Positions 44,996-53,853 of a DNA stretch of 64,000 nt are shown here, in pieces. Under the pieces are notes generated by a model. That model made no database searches and had not been told where the DNA came from. It saw only the letters and a list, made by a program, of their open reading frames with translations. Position 1 is the first letter of the stretch; each line of letters starts with the position of its first letter. This DNA is from Nocardia altamirensis NBRC 108246 (GTDB lineage: Bacteria; Actinomycetota; Actinomycetes; Mycobacteriales; Mycobacteriaceae), in the NCBI RefSeq assembly GCF_001612685.1, contig NZ_BDAY01000009.1:226899-290898 (forward strand). Direction: 5' to 3'. Position numbers and translations under genes: made by a program.

Positions 44996-45289
44996 CTAGG
45001 CCCGGTCGTCGACGCGCAGCACCAGCGCCACGAACGCGTCCGTCCTGCGTTCCTCCGGGGAACGCGGCTCGCCACCCTCGACCGTGACGAGCTCAGCATC
45101 GTGCAACAACAATTCGGCCTCGACCCGCATGATCGCCCGAATAAATGGGGGCGCCACCTCGGGAGGTAGGTCGCCGTTTACGACATAACCGCCGTCCGGC
45201 TGGGACTCTGTGGAGACATATGAAAGCGCACGCAGTAGGTCGGCGCGTCGTTCCCCCGCGATTAGGTCGGAATCCGTTTCATCCGCCAT
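44996..45289 (-). CDS. Conserved small protein of unknown function
   Basis: 97 aa, acidic, with no signal or membrane segment. Reads [20 protein letters not shown], then [21 protein letters not shown] and a C-terminal VALVLRVDD. No family recognised. TAAGCT lies 6 nt before ATG 45289, so it is probably leaderless. Sits between the CIRCE region and nadE on the groEL2 strand. Confidence 0.65.
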   Translation of the reverse strand: MADETDSDLIAGERRADLLRALSYVSTESQPDGGYVVNGDLPPEVAPPFIRAIMRVEAELLLHDAELVTVEGGEPRSPEERRTDAFVALVLRVDDRA

Positions 45290-45295
45290 TGCTAC

Positions 45296-45301
45296 AGCTT
45301 A
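45296..45301 (-). promoter_or_regulatory. Putative -10 element (leaderless small protein)
   Basis: TAAGCT on the minus strand, 6 nt from ATG 45289. Confidence 0.4.
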
Positions 45302-45339
45302 GCGGGCCGCGGGCCCGCGTAGATTACGGAGGGGAAATC

Positions 45340-45369
45340 ATGATCGACACCGGCTTTTTCTCGGCGTAA
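45340..45369 (+). CDS. Nine-codon leader ORF upstream of nadE
   Basis: ATG 45340 preceded by GGAGGGG at an ideal 5 nt, encoding MIDTGFFSA and a TAA, then 10 nt to the nadE ATG. The strong ribosome site belongs to this tiny ORF, not to nadE. It may couple or regulate translation of nadE. No function known. Confidence 0.45.
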   Translation: MIDTGFFSA

Positions 45370-45379
45370 GGGGACGGCG

Positions 45380-47434
45380 ATGGGGCAACTGCCCTTCGAA
45401 TCGCTCTATCGACACGGTTTCGCGCGGGTGGCGGTGGCCGTGCCCGGCGTGCGGGTCGCGGATCCGGCGTACAACGTCGAGCAGACCGTGACGCTGGCCA
45501 GGCAGGCGGCGGCCGACGGCGTGCTGTTGACCGTGTTCCCCGAGCTCGGGCTGTCCAGCTACACGGCCGACGACCTGTTCCACCAGGACGCGCTGGACGA
45601 TGCCGTGCACGACGCGCTGGCGCGAGTCGTCGCTGCCAGCGTGGATATCGACACCGTGCTGGTGGTCGGTGCACCGGTGCGGACTCAGGGGCGGCTGTTC
45701 AACTGTGCGATCGCGGTGTGCCGCGGCGCTGTGCTCGGCGCCGTGCCCAAGAGCTACCTGCCGAACTATCGGGAGTTCTACGAGAAGCGCCAGTTCGCGG
45801 CGGCCAGGGAGAACCTGGACACGCACCTCACGATCGCCGGGCAGCGGGTGCCGTTCGGCGCCGATCTGCTGTTCACCGCGACCAACCTCGACGGGTTCGT
45901 CTTTCATCTGGAGATCTGCGAGGACGGCTGGGTCCCGGTGCCGCCGAGCGGGTATGCGGCGCTGGCCGGGGCCACGGTGCTGGTGAACCTGTCGGCGAGC
46001 AATATCGTCATCGGCAAGGCCGACTACCGCAGAGCCCTGTGCACCTCGCATTCGGCGCGTTTCCTGGCCGCCTATCTGTATTCGGCTGCGGGGCACGGCG
46101 AATCGACGACCGATCTGGCCTGGGACGGGCAGGCACTGGTGTGCGAGAACGGCGACCTGCTCGCCGAAGGCGTCCGTTTTTCCGACCATCCCCAATTGGT
46201 CACCGCTGACCTGGATCTGCGCCGACTTGCCGCGGATCGTTTGCGCACCACCAGTTTTGCCGACAATGTGCACGACCACCGGGAACAACTCGCCAAGCTG
46301 CGGCGCATCGACGTGGAATTGCCGATACCCGAGGGCGCCGTCGAGCTCAGGCGCGAAATCGAACGATTCCCTTATGTGCCCGCCGATCCCACGGTACGTA
46401 ATGAACGCTGCGCCGAAGTACATCACATCCAGGTGGAAGGGTTGAGCACGCGGCTGCGCGCCACCGGAATGCGGCGGGTGGTCATCGGTGTTTCCGGCGG
46501 ACTGGATTCCACCCAGGCACTGATCGTGGCGGCCAAGACCATGGACCGGCTCGGCCTGCCCCGGGCAAATGTGTTGGCGTACACCATGCCCGGCTTCGCG
46601 ACGAGCACCAGAACCCGCACCGACGCGCACCGGTTGATGGCCGCGCTCGGCGTGACGGCGGCGGAGATCGACATCCGCCCTTCGGCGACCCAGATGCTCA
46701 GGGACCTGGGCCATCCGGCCGCCGACGGGGTGCCGCAGTACGACATCACCTATGAAAATGTGCAGGCGGGCGAGCGGACATCGCACTTGTTCCGGCTGGC
46801 GAATCAGCACGGCGCGCTCGTGCTCGGCACCGGCGATCTCAGCGAACTCGCCCTCGGCTGGTGCACTTTCGGCGTCGGCGACCACATGGCGCACTACAGC
46901 GTGAATGCCTCCGTGCCGAAGACGCTGATCAAATACCTGATCGCCTGGTCGGTCGAGACCGAACAGTTCGGGAAGGCAGGCAGCGAGGTGCTCGCCTCGA
47001 TCCTGCACACCGAGATCTCACCGGAACTGGTGCCCGCCACCGATTCTGCGGTGCCGAGTCAGAGCTCCGAAGCCACGGTCGGCCCGTACGAACTGCAGGA
47101 CTTCCACCTCTACTACCTGCTGCGCTTCGGCTACCGCCCGAGCCGCATCGCCTACCTCGCCAGGCACGCGTGGTCGGACGCGAGCCGCGGGCCATGGCCG
47201 GACCTGATCCCCGCCGATCAGCGCAACACCTACGACCTGCCGACCATCAAACGGTGGCTCGCGGAATTCCTGCGCCGCTTCGTGCAGACCAGCCAGTTCA
47301 AACGCTCGACCCTGCCCAACGCCCCCAAGGTCGGCTCCGGCGGCTCGCTGTCGCCGCGCGGCGACTGGCGCGCACCCAGCGACGCCTCGGCCGCGGCCTG
47401 GCTGGACGAGCTGTCCCGCAACGTCCCGGACTGA
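45380..47434 (+). CDS. nadE: Glutamine-dependent NAD+ synthetase
   Basis: 684 aa, last step of NAD synthesis: deamido-NAD + glutamine + ATP to NAD. N-terminal nitrilase-type glutaminase with Glu55 (FPELGLSS), Lys124 ([16 protein letters not shown]) and Cys180 (HLEICEDGW). C-terminal synthetase with the ATP P-loop [14 protein letters not shown] and [12 protein letters not shown]. Length matches mycobacterial NadE. ATG 45380 comes 10 nt after a nine-codon ORF that owns the good ribosome site. Confidence 0.96.
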   Translation: MGQLPFESLYRHGFARVAVAVPGVRVADPAYNVEQTVTLARQAAADGVLLTVFPELGLSSYTADDLFHQDALDDAVHDALARVVAASVDIDTVLVVGAPVRTQGRLFNCAIAVCRGAVLGAVPKSYLPNYREFYEKRQFAAARENLDTHLTIAGQRVPFGADLLFTATNLDGFVFHLEICEDGWVPVPPSGYAALAGATVLVNLSASNIVIGKADYRRALCTSHSARFLAAYLYSAAGHGESTTDLAWDGQALVCENGDLLAEGVRFSDHPQLVTADLDLRRLAADRLRTTSFADNVHDHREQLAKLRRIDVELPIPEGAVELRREIERFPYVPADPTVRNERCAEVHHIQVEGLSTRLRATGMRRVVIGVSGGLDSTQALIVAAKTMDRLGLPRANVLAYTMPGFATSTRTRTDAHRLMAALGVTAAEIDIRPSATQMLRDLGHPAADGVPQYDITYENVQAGERTSHLFRLANQHGALVLGTGDLSELALGWCTFGVGDHMAHYSVNASVPKTLIKYLIAWSVETEQFGKAGSEVLASILHTEISPELVPATDSAVPSQSSEATVGPYELQDFHLYYLLRFGYRPSRIAYLARHAWSDASRGPWPDLIPADQRNTYDLPTIKRWLAEFLRRFVQTSQFKRSTLPNAPKVGSGGSLSPRGDWRAPSDASAAAWLDELSRNVPD

Positions 47435-47489
47435 CCTGCTGCCCGGCAACGCATTCCGACACGGACAGCGGGGACAGACCTGGATTGCC

Positions 47490-47495
47490 TAGGGT
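47490..47495 (+). promoter_or_regulatory. Putative -10 element of the Sufu-domain gene (leaderless)
   Basis: TAGGGT with 7 nt to GTG 47503. Confidence 0.45.
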
Positions 47496-47502
47496 GACGG
47501 GT

Positions 47503-48177
47503 GTGAGTGAAGCACCCGGCTGGAAGGCCATCGACGACGCACTGCAGCCGCTGTACGGCGATACCGAACCTTTCCACTGGGCCACTGATCATCGCTGGTC
47601 GCTCGGCGGTCCCGATCCGCTCGACGGGATCAGCGCGTACGCGCGCACCGAGCCGGTCCCGCATTGGCACTACATCAGTTACGGCATGACCGAGCTGTAC
47701 GAGAAGGAGTGGGACAACCCCGACGAGTCCGGCTGGGGATTCGAGTTCACCTTCCGGTTAGCCCGTAAGCCCACCGATACCGAGCCGCCGGTGTGGCCGG
47801 CCACCTTTCTGCAGAACCTGGCGCGCTATGTCTTCCAGTCCGGCAAGTGGTTCGAGCCGGGGCACACGATCAAAGCGAACGGGCCGATCGCCGCAGACCA
47901 GCCGGATTCGGGCATCCGCGCCGTCGGCTTCATCGCCGACCCCGAGCTCGATCCCATCGAAACCCCGCACGGCAGACTGCATTTCCTGCAACTGGTGGGA
48001 CTGACCATGCCGGAGTACCGGGCCGCGCAGGGCGGGCGGACGCTCGCCCTGCTCGCCGAGCTGGCACCGCAGCTCCCGCTGTTCGTCACCGATACCGAAC
48101 GCGCACCGCTGGTTTCGGAGCCGAAGCCGCAGGCGCAATGGCCGCGCTGGGGCGGCGGCCTGCGCGGCCGGGCCTGA
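47503..48177 (+). CDS. Suppressor-of-fused (Sufu) domain protein
   Basis: 224 aa. GWKAIDDALQPLYGDTEPFHW at the N-terminus, HWHYISYGMTELYEKE, WGFEFTFRLAR and LHFLQLVGLTMPEY match the bacterial Sufu-like domain. In bacteria these are often immunity or unknown proteins. No toxin gene is adjacent here, so the role is open. Confidence 0.85.
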   Translation: MSEAPGWKAIDDALQPLYGDTEPFHWATDHRWSLGGPDPLDGISAYARTEPVPHWHYISYGMTELYEKEWDNPDESGWGFEFTFRLARKPTDTEPPVWPATFLQNLARYVFQSGKWFEPGHTIKANGPIAADQPDSGIRAVGFIADPELDPIETPHGRLHFLQLVGLTMPEYRAAQGGRTLALLAELAPQLPLFVTDTERAPLVSEPKPQAQWPRWGGGLRGRA

Positions 48178-48197
48178 GCCGCCTCGAAAGAAACGTC

Positions 48198-48422
48198 TCA
48201 GGCGGCACGCGCTGCGGGGAATCGTTGCGTCGGCGTGGCTTGCTGCTGCGTAGCCCTGCGACGAATTGCCCGGCGCCGACACGTTCGTGTCGTGCGTACG
48301 GCGCGAAAGCCGAGACGGGCGTTGCGGATCCACATTCGGATCGGCCATGCAAGCACGAGACCGATGCCGAGCAGCGCGGCAACCACGGCGGCCTGCCCCG
48401 CACCAGACCGCGCCGTGCTCAT
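48198..48422 (-). CDS. Small basic membrane protein
   Basis: 74 aa. One membrane segment (AAVVAALLGIGLVLAWPIRM, about residues 11-30) then an Arg-rich tail. The ATG overlaps the TGA of the upstream HTH/Clp_N gene (ATGA), which supports coupled expression. No family recognised. Confidence 0.55.
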   Translation of the reverse strand: MSTARSGAGQAAVVAALLGIGLVLAWPIRMWIRNARLGFRAVRTTRTCRRRAIRRRATQQQATPTQRFPAARAA

Positions 48423-49141
48423 TGCCCCTGGACCACGATCTGGGAAAGCAGCTCGACCAGATGGGCTTCGGTCTTCGCCTTGTCGACCCCGAGGTCGGTC
48501 AGCAAGCCGCTGCCGTTCTCCTGCTCCAGCAGCGCGAGCAGAATGTGCTCGGTGCCGATGTAGTTGTGCCCCAAGCGAAGTGCCTCACGGAAGGTGAGTT
48601 CGAGTGCCTTCTTGGCATCCGGGTCGAAGGGAATGAGCGCGGGCAGCTCCGTCGAGGTGGGCGGCAGCGCGGCGTTGGCGGCGTCGCGGACCGCGTCGAG
48701 GGTGACGCCGTTGGTCGGGATCGCTGCCGCGCCGAGGCCTTCCGGCTCGGACAGCAGGCCGAGCACCAGATGCGCGACCGTGATCTGCGCATTGTTTGCC
48801 GTACGCGCGGCCTCCTGCGCGGCAACCACCACCGCGCGGGCCCGGGTGGTGAACCGCGCGAAGCCCGCGTTCGGGTCCATCTGACCGGCATCGCCCGGCG
48901 TCTTCGGCACGAAACGCTTCTGCGCGGCCTGCTTGGTGACGCCCATGCTTGCGCCGATATCGGTCCACGACGCGCCGGTCCGGCGCGCCTGGTCGACGAA
49001 GTGTCCGATCAGGTGGTCGGCGAGTTCGCCGAGGTGGTTTCCGACGACCACCGCGTCGGAGAGTTGGTCGAGTGCGTTGTCGGGGCGGGCTTTCTTGATG
49101 CCGTCGATCAGGTCGTCGAGGCGGATCGAAGGGTTCGTCAT
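48419..49141 (-). CDS. HTH plus Clp N-domain regulator-like protein
   Basis: 240 aa. N-terminal HTH-like segment (RRTGASWTDIGASMGVTKQA, residues about 53-72). Residues about 90-238 form a double Clp_N repeat (RAVVVAAQEAARTANNAQI, HLVLGLLSE; REALRLGHNYIGTEHILLAL). No ATPase modules, so it is not ClpB/ClpC itself. It could sense misfolded protein or act with a Clp ATPase. The compact four-half-site palindrome upstream suggests it autoregulates. Confidence 0.8.
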   Translation of the reverse strand: MTNPSIRLDDLIDGIKKARPDNALDQLSDAVVVGNHLGELADHLIGHFVDQARRTGASWTDIGASMGVTKQAAQKRFVPKTPGDAGQMDPNAGFARFTTRARAVVVAAQEAARTANNAQITVAHLVLGLLSEPEGLGAAAIPTNGVTLDAVRDAANAALPPTSTELPALIPFDPDAKKALELTFREALRLGHNYIGTEHILLALLEQENGSGLLTDLGVDKAKTEAHLVELLSQIVVQGQ

Positions 49142-49143
49142 GC

Positions 49144-49189
49144 GTCAACCATAGGTTGACGATCCTTCATCGTCAACCCGAAGTTGACG
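49144..49189 (-). promoter_or_regulatory. Operator with four GTTGAC half-sites
   Basis: GTCAACCATAGGTTGAC (49144-49160) and CGTCAACCCGAAGTTGACG (49171-49189) are perfect palindromes, and the inner halves GGTTGACGAT/ATCGTCAACC also pair. It starts 2 nt upstream of the HTH/Clp_N ATG. Likely bound by that protein. Confidence 0.65.
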
Positions 49190-49264
49190 AACCGCGCTCC
49201 GCTACCGGACGCCAGTGCGGCGACGCCGCACCGACACCCGAAACATCCATGGCGCCACGGTGAT

Positions 49265-50353
49265 TCACGGACGCGCTGCCCATGCCGCCCCGCGCACTAT
49301 CCCCTCCTTCACCCAGGCGGCCACCCGGCCGGTCAGCACCGCGCGCGCGGGCGAATCGTCGGCGTGCAGCGCCTGGATGACACCGTCACGGCGGCCGAGG
49401 CTCACACACTGGACCACGTACCGGAACCGCAGCGTGTCCGGCTCGGCACCGCGCAGCCGTGCGGCGATGGCGTCGGCCGCGTACTTGCCGGTGGGCAGCG
49501 CGGTCGCGCACGCCATCCGCAGTTCCCGGCCGCCGGGGCCGGCGACAACGGCGCTGTCGCCCGCGGCGTAGATATCCGGATGCGTGGTCGACCGCAGCGA
49601 CGAGTCGGTCAGCACCCGCCCGGTGGCATCCACCTCGAGACCGGCCCGTGCCGCCAGATCCGGCACGCCGAACCCGGCGGTCCACACCGTCGCGGCCGAC
49701 TCGATGGTCGTGCCATCGGCCAGACGGACCCCGGCCGCAGTCACCTCGATCACCTTGGCATCCGAGCGGATCTCGACGCCGAGCCGCTCCAGCACCCGAC
49801 GGATATGGGCTTGTGCGCGTGCCGACAGCCAGGCACCCGGCTCTGCGGATCCGAGCAGTACAACGTGCGAATCCGTTTGTGTTTCAGCTAGTTCCGCAGC
49901 CAGCTCGATTCCGGTGGCACCGTTGCCGACCACGACGACGGTCCCCGCCACCGCGGCGAACCCGGCCGTGTCCTCGGGCGTCGACACCGAGCAGGCATGT
50001 TCGGCAACACCAGGCACACCGTCGAGGTCGGCGCTGCTGCCGAGCGCGTAGACCAGGGTGTCGTAGTCGAGAGCCGCTGCGGTGTCGAGCAATACGCGCT
50101 TCTGCTCAGTGTCGAGCTCCGTAGCACTCGCGCGAACGAAACGAATCTTCTTTCCTGCCAACCGCTCCCGCAGATCCCACGCCGGAATCCGCTGTCCGGC
50201 CGCCTGTTGATGCAGCCGCACCCGTTCGACGAAGTGGGTCCGGCTGTCTACCACGGTGATCTCGGCCCCGCGCGCCTTGTCCGCGAGGCGGCGTGCGGCG
50301 GCCAGGCCCGCGTATCCGGCGCCGAGGACGACGATCCGATGCTGTCCGGTCAT
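49265..50353 (-). CDS. NAD(P)/FAD-dependent oxidoreductase (NDH-2-like)
   Basis: 362 aa, pyridine nucleotide-disulfide oxidoreductase fold without redox cysteines. FAD loop IVVLGAGYAGLAAARRLA, NAD loop VVVVGNGATGIELAAELA, and a second FAD motif DIYAAGDSAVV. Probably an NADH:quinone or ferredoxin reductase. GAGGAG upstream of ATG 50353. An ECF41-like promoter lies in front, pairing it with the sigma factor gene upstream. Confidence 0.88.
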   Translation of the reverse strand: MTGQHRIVVLGAGYAGLAAARRLADKARGAEITVVDSRTHFVERVRLHQQAAGQRIPAWDLRERLAGKKIRFVRASATELDTEQKRVLLDTAAALDYDTLVYALGSSADLDGVPGVAEHACSVSTPEDTAGFAAVAGTVVVVGNGATGIELAAELAETQTDSHVVLLGSAEPGAWLSARAQAHIRRVLERLGVEIRSDAKVIEVTAAGVRLADGTTIESAATVWTAGFGVPDLAARAGLEVDATGRVLTDSSLRSTTHPDIYAAGDSAVVAGPGGRELRMACATALPTGKYAADAIAARLRGAEPDTLRFRYVVQCVSLGRRDGVIQALHADDSPARAVLTGRVAAWVKEGIVRGAAWAARP

Positions 50354-50389
50354 GATGTGGCTCCTCTCTAGATCGGCTGACACCATCCA

Positions 50390-50416
50390 GACCGGATAGC
50401 CCCGCCATCTATGACA
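50390..50416 (-). promoter_or_regulatory. ECF41-like promoter upstream of the flavoprotein
   Basis: Minus strand TGTCATA-N16-GGTC, close to the ECF41 consensus TGTCACA-N16-CGTC, and 37 bp from the start codon. Fits control by the sigma factor encoded at 50445-51335. Confidence 0.5.
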
Positions 50417-50444
50417 GCGGGCCGCCGTGAGCCGCATCACGCCC

Positions 50445-51335
50445 TTACACGGACGCCTTACCGGACTTCGCGAAGTAGGCGAGCTTCTCGGGATTGACCA
50501 CCAGGCGCAGCGTGGCGACCGCGCCGCCGACGAACTCCACCGCGACCACCGCGAGCGGGGCTCCCTCGATCCTGGCCACCGCGGCGGGTGCGCCGTTGAC
50601 CTCCTCGACGCGGATCTCCCAGCCGGGCACCTCCCACCGGAACAGTCCGGCCAGGTACCGCGCGACCTGCTTCGCACCGACGACCGGCCGCCGGGCCGCG
50701 TTGACCTGACCGCCACCATCGGCGGTCGAGACGACATCGGCGGTCAACATCTCCTCCAGCGCTTCGAGGTCGCCGTTGCGTGCCGCCTTGAGGAACCGCT
50801 GAATCAATTCACCCGCATGCTCGGGCGGAATATCGAAGCGCGCCCGGCCTTCTCGCACCCGAATGCCCGCCCGCCGGAAGATCTGCTGCGAGTTGGACTC
50901 GCTGATGGTCAACATGTCGGCGATCTCGCGGTGCGCATAGCCGAACGCCTCGCGCAGCACGAAGACCGCCCGCTCGACCGGGGTCAACCGCTCCAGCGCG
51001 GTCAGCAGCGCCAGCGAAACCTGCTCGCGCTCTTCGACGGTCTCCAGCGGGCCGAGCTCGCCGTGCGCGGTGGGCACCGGCTCGGGCAGCCACGGCCCGG
51101 CATAGGTCTCCCGCCGCGCCCGCGCCGAAACCAGTTCGGTGCGACAGTGATTCACCAGCACGGTCGTCAACCAGGCTTCGGCGGCACGGATTCGGCTCCG
51201 ATCGGCGGCGTCCCAGCGCAGATAGGTCTCCTGCACGGCGTCCTCGGCTTCGGCGGCCGATCCGAGCATGCGATAGGCGAGTGCGAACAGCCGAGGTCGA
51301 TGGCCGACGAATTCCCGCACCCCGTCCGGCTCCAT
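50445..51335 (-). CDS. ECF sigma factor with SnoaL-like C-domain (SigJ/ECF41 group)
   Basis: 296 aa. Sigma-70 region 2 (GHRPRLFALAYRMLGSAAEAE, AVQETYLRW) and region 4 (LTPVERAVFVLREAFGYAHR, SESNSQQIFRRA) are followed by a SnoaL-like domain carrying the VNPEKL motif (NPDKL-like) that marks ECF41. That domain replaces an anti-sigma factor. GGGAGG 5 nt before ATG 51335. A Gly-rich frame continues open to 51557 but is probably not translated. Confidence 0.9.
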   Translation of the reverse strand: MEPDGVREFVGHRPRLFALAYRMLGSAAEAEDAVQETYLRWDAADRSRIRAAEAWLTTVLVNHCRTELVSARARRETYAGPWLPEPVPTAHGELGPLETVEEREQVSLALLTALERLTPVERAVFVLREAFGYAHREIADMLTISESNSQQIFRRAGIRVREGRARFDIPPEHAGELIQRFLKAARNGDLEALEEMLTADVVSTADGGGQVNAARRPVVGAKQVARYLAGLFRWEVPGWEIRVEEVNGAPAAVARIEGAPLAVVAVEFVGGAVATLRLVVNPEKLAYFAKSGKASV

Positions 51336-51616
51336 CGCCACCTCCCTGTGCTTACCCGCCCCGCCGGCTGTCGTCCCCGTGTGGCCCCGACCTCCGGACA
51401 TGACCGTACCGCTCACGCGGGCGGACAGTCGCCCGAGTTCGCCACCCGCAGAACCGGCAAAGCCGAACAGCCGTTTCAGGCCGAACGTCGCCGCACCGAA
51501 ACCACCGGCGCCGAACCCCGTGCCGCCGAAGCCGCCGACCGTCACCAGAGTGTCCATACCCGGGAGCCTGCGCGTCCCCCCTTGCCAAGACCTTAAGAAA
51601 TCCCAGCGAGAAGTAA

Positions 51617-52522
51617 CTAGCGCGGCATGTCGTCGATACCGCGCTGCTTACCGCCCGGCCTGCGTAACCGAAGCCGGGCGGTGGAGCCGCGAATCGCGGG
51701 GCGACGGATCACCGGCCGACGCTGCGCACGCCGTTGCGCGCGCCGCTCGGCGGGCTTGTGCTGCCAGGTTTCTGGACGCGCGGCGACCCAGCGCTGCGAG
51801 TGCCAGGCGAACGGAATGTGCCCGAGGTACAGCGCGACCAGGATCAGCAGCAGCACGACCGGGAAGGTGACGAGCAGCGCCGCGGCGAGCGCGACGAGCA
51901 CGAGCAACCCGGCGGCAGCCTGCGGCGCCACCGACACCGACTTCATGGCCAACGTCGGAATGGTGCTGACGCACAACGCCGCCGCACCGACGGTCCACGC
52001 CGCGACGGCGTAGAAACCGACCCACCACCCGTCGCCGAATTCGACGAACAGCGCGACCGGAACCATCGCGATGAGCGCGCCCGCCGGCGCGGGCACCCCG
52101 ACGAAGTATTCGCGGGACCATTCCGGGCGGGTGTCGTCGTCCAACAGCGTGTTGAACCTGGCCAGCCGCAGCACGATGCTCACCGCGAACAGCAGGGCGA
52201 TGATCCAGCCCGCGGTTTCGCTGTGCAGCAGCGTCACATAGAGCACCAGCGCTGGTGCGACGCCGAAGGAGATGGCATCGGAGAGCGAGTCGAGCTCAGC
52301 GCCGATCTTGGTGGTGGCGTCGAGCATGCGCGCGAGCCGACCGTCGAGAGTGTCGAGGACCGCCGCGGCGCCGATCATCGCGAGCGCGAGGTCGAGCCGG
52401 TTGTCCAGGCCGAACTTCACCGCGGACAACCCGGCGCACAGCGCCAGGATGGTCACCACACTCGGCAGCAGCCGGATCGTGCGGCGCCGTCGCCGCTGGG
52501 TCGGAACAGCCGACTCCATCAT
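51617..52522 (-). CDS. pssA: CDP-diacylglycerol-serine O-phosphatidyltransferase
   Basis: 301 aa membrane enzyme making phosphatidylserine. The CDP-alcohol phosphotransferase motif D57-x2-DG-x2-AR-x8-G-x3-D-x3-D82 is complete ([27 protein letters not shown]). About seven membrane segments and a basic C-terminal tail (residues 240-301) longer than in most homologues. Overlaps the psd stop (ATGA), so the two steps of phosphatidylethanolamine synthesis are coupled. Confidence 0.95.
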   Translation of the reverse strand: MMESAVPTQRRRRRTIRLLPSVVTILALCAGLSAVKFGLDNRLDLALAMIGAAAVLDTLDGRLARMLDATTKIGAELDSLSDAISFGVAPALVLYVTLLHSETAGWIIALLFAVSIVLRLARFNTLLDDDTRPEWSREYFVGVPAPAGALIAMVPVALFVEFGDGWWVGFYAVAAWTVGAAALCVSTIPTLAMKSVSVAPQAAAGLLVLVALAAALLVTFPVVLLLILVALYLGHIPFAWHSQRWVAARPETWQHKPAERRAQRRAQRRPVIRRPAIRGSTARLRLRRPGGKQRGIDDMPR

Positions 52523-53247
52523 GAAGTGGACGAAGACTCGAGCACCGCCAGCACGGTTTCGCCGCCGATGGTGCGCTGACCCGGCTCGACGAGCAGCTCG
52601 GTGCCTGCCGGGAAGTAGGTGTCGACGCGCGAGCCGAAGCGGATCAGCCCGTAGGTGTCGCCGATGGTCAGCTTGTCCCCGGCTTTGGCGTCGCAGACGA
52701 TGCGGCGGGCGAGCAGCCCCGCGATCTGCACCACCACCACCTGCTGGCCTTCCGCGGTATCGAGCACCATGCTGTTGCGCTCGTTCGCGGCACTGGCTTC
52801 CGGCAGGTCGGCGGAGAGGAACTTGCCCGGCTGATGCAGCACGCTGCGCACGACGCCGGACACCGGCGTGCGCTGCACGTGCACGTCGAGCACTGAGAGG
52901 AAGATGCTCACCCGGGGCAGCGGCTGCTCGCCGAGGCCCAATTCCGCTGGCGGAGCGGCGGTATCGACGAGGGCGACCTCGCCGTCGGCGGGCGCGACCA
53001 CGGCGCCTGCCCGGTTCGGCGGCACCCGATTCGGGTGGCGGAAGAACGTCGCACACGCAGCGGCGGCCAGCAGTCCCGTTCGGCGTACCCACTTGCGCCT
53101 GCCGCCGAGGACGGCGACCGCGAGGGGTGCTGCGACAAACGGAAGCCCGGCGGGATGCAGTGGGGGAATCGCGTTGCGGATCAGATCGGCAACGTGACCG
53201 ACTCCGGTGCGTTCAGGCGTGCCGGGCGGCGTGGGACGGCGGGCCAC
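52519..53247 (-). CDS. psd: Phosphatidylserine decarboxylase (short, PSD-A type)
   Basis: 242 aa proenzyme. Self-cleaves between Gly205 and Ser206 in [10 protein letters not shown] to form the pyruvoyl group; the FGS site is the usual actinobacterial variant of [25 protein letters not shown] and [19 protein letters not shown] are family hallmarks. N-terminal membrane segment. First gene of psd-pssA. Confidence 0.95.
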   Translation of the reverse strand: MARRPTPPGTPERTGVGHVADLIRNAIPPLHPAGLPFVAAPLAVAVLGGRRKWVRRTGLLAAAACATFFRHPNRVPPNRAGAVVAPADGEVALVDTAAPPAELGLGEQPLPRVSIFLSVLDVHVQRTPVSGVVRSVLHQPGKFLSADLPEASAANERNSMVLDTAEGQQVVVVQIAGLLARRIVCDAKAGDKLTIGDTYGLIRFGSRVDTYFPAGTELLVEPGQRTIGGETVLAVLESSSTS

Positions 53248-53349
53248 AGGCTCCTCTTTCGTGCTAGATGCAGACGGATCGCGCCTTCAACGATAGGACC
53301 GGCGCAAGCGTTCACACCTTACGGGACAGGAGCCTGTGGCACGGCGTCG

Positions 53350-53622
53350 TCAGCTTCGGACTTTGCGTCCTGTCACCAGCCCGACCAGGAACAGCAGGAT
53401 CACCGCGCCACCGAGGCAGGTGAAGAAGCTGAACCAGAGGCCGCCACCTTGGACATCGACACCAAGCAACTTCAAGAAGAACCCACCGAGCAGGCCGCCG
53501 ACGATGCCTACGACGATGTTGAGCAGGATGCCCTGCTGGGCATCCGTCTTCATGATCTTGCTGGCGATCCAGCCCGCAAGACCGCCGATGATGATCCACC
53601 CGATAATCCCGAGACCGAGCAT
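53350..53622 (-). CDS. GlsB/YeaQ/YmgE-family small membrane protein
   Basis: 90 aa with three membrane segments (IIGWIIIGGLAGWIASKIM, GILLNIVVGIVGGLLGGFF, GGAVILLFLVGLVTG). The GxxxGGxLGG spacing is diagnostic of the transglycosylase-associated / stress membrane family. Role unknown, often stress induced. Confidence 0.9.
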   Translation of the reverse strand: MLGLGIIGWIIIGGLAGWIASKIMKTDAQQGILLNIVVGIVGGLLGGFFLKLLGVDVQGGGLWFSFFTCLGGAVILLFLVGLVTGRKVRS

Positions 53623-53739
53623 GGTGACCTCGCATCACTAGTTGGGTTTCACGCCGCCTGAAAGCAATTCAGCGTGCTACGAGGGTATACCCGGGGGATG
53701 TGAGAATACGCACGACAGATCGGCGATTCTCGGGCTAAT

Positions 53740-53754
53740 ATGAGGGGGCCTCAT
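53740..53754 (+). promoter_or_regulatory. Small palindrome in the KAS III upstream region
   Basis: ATGAGGGGGCCTCAT: 6-bp arms and a 3-nt centre. It directly follows a TAATAT that could be a -10 for the synthase gene. Possible operator. Confidence 0.35.
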
Positions 53755-53853
53755 GTCTACGGCTCCGTAGGTGTTGGCTTGTTGATGAGGGACCCTTTCG
53801 AGGCTTCGCGCGGACGACCCGGCGCCGGTGCCGCAGGTACATAGGAGACGCAC

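Noticed and set aside
45302..45319. GC-rich palindrome GCGGGCCGCGGGCCCGC upstream of nadE
   Set aside because: Short alternating GC run with several equivalent pairings; no convincing terminator or operator features.
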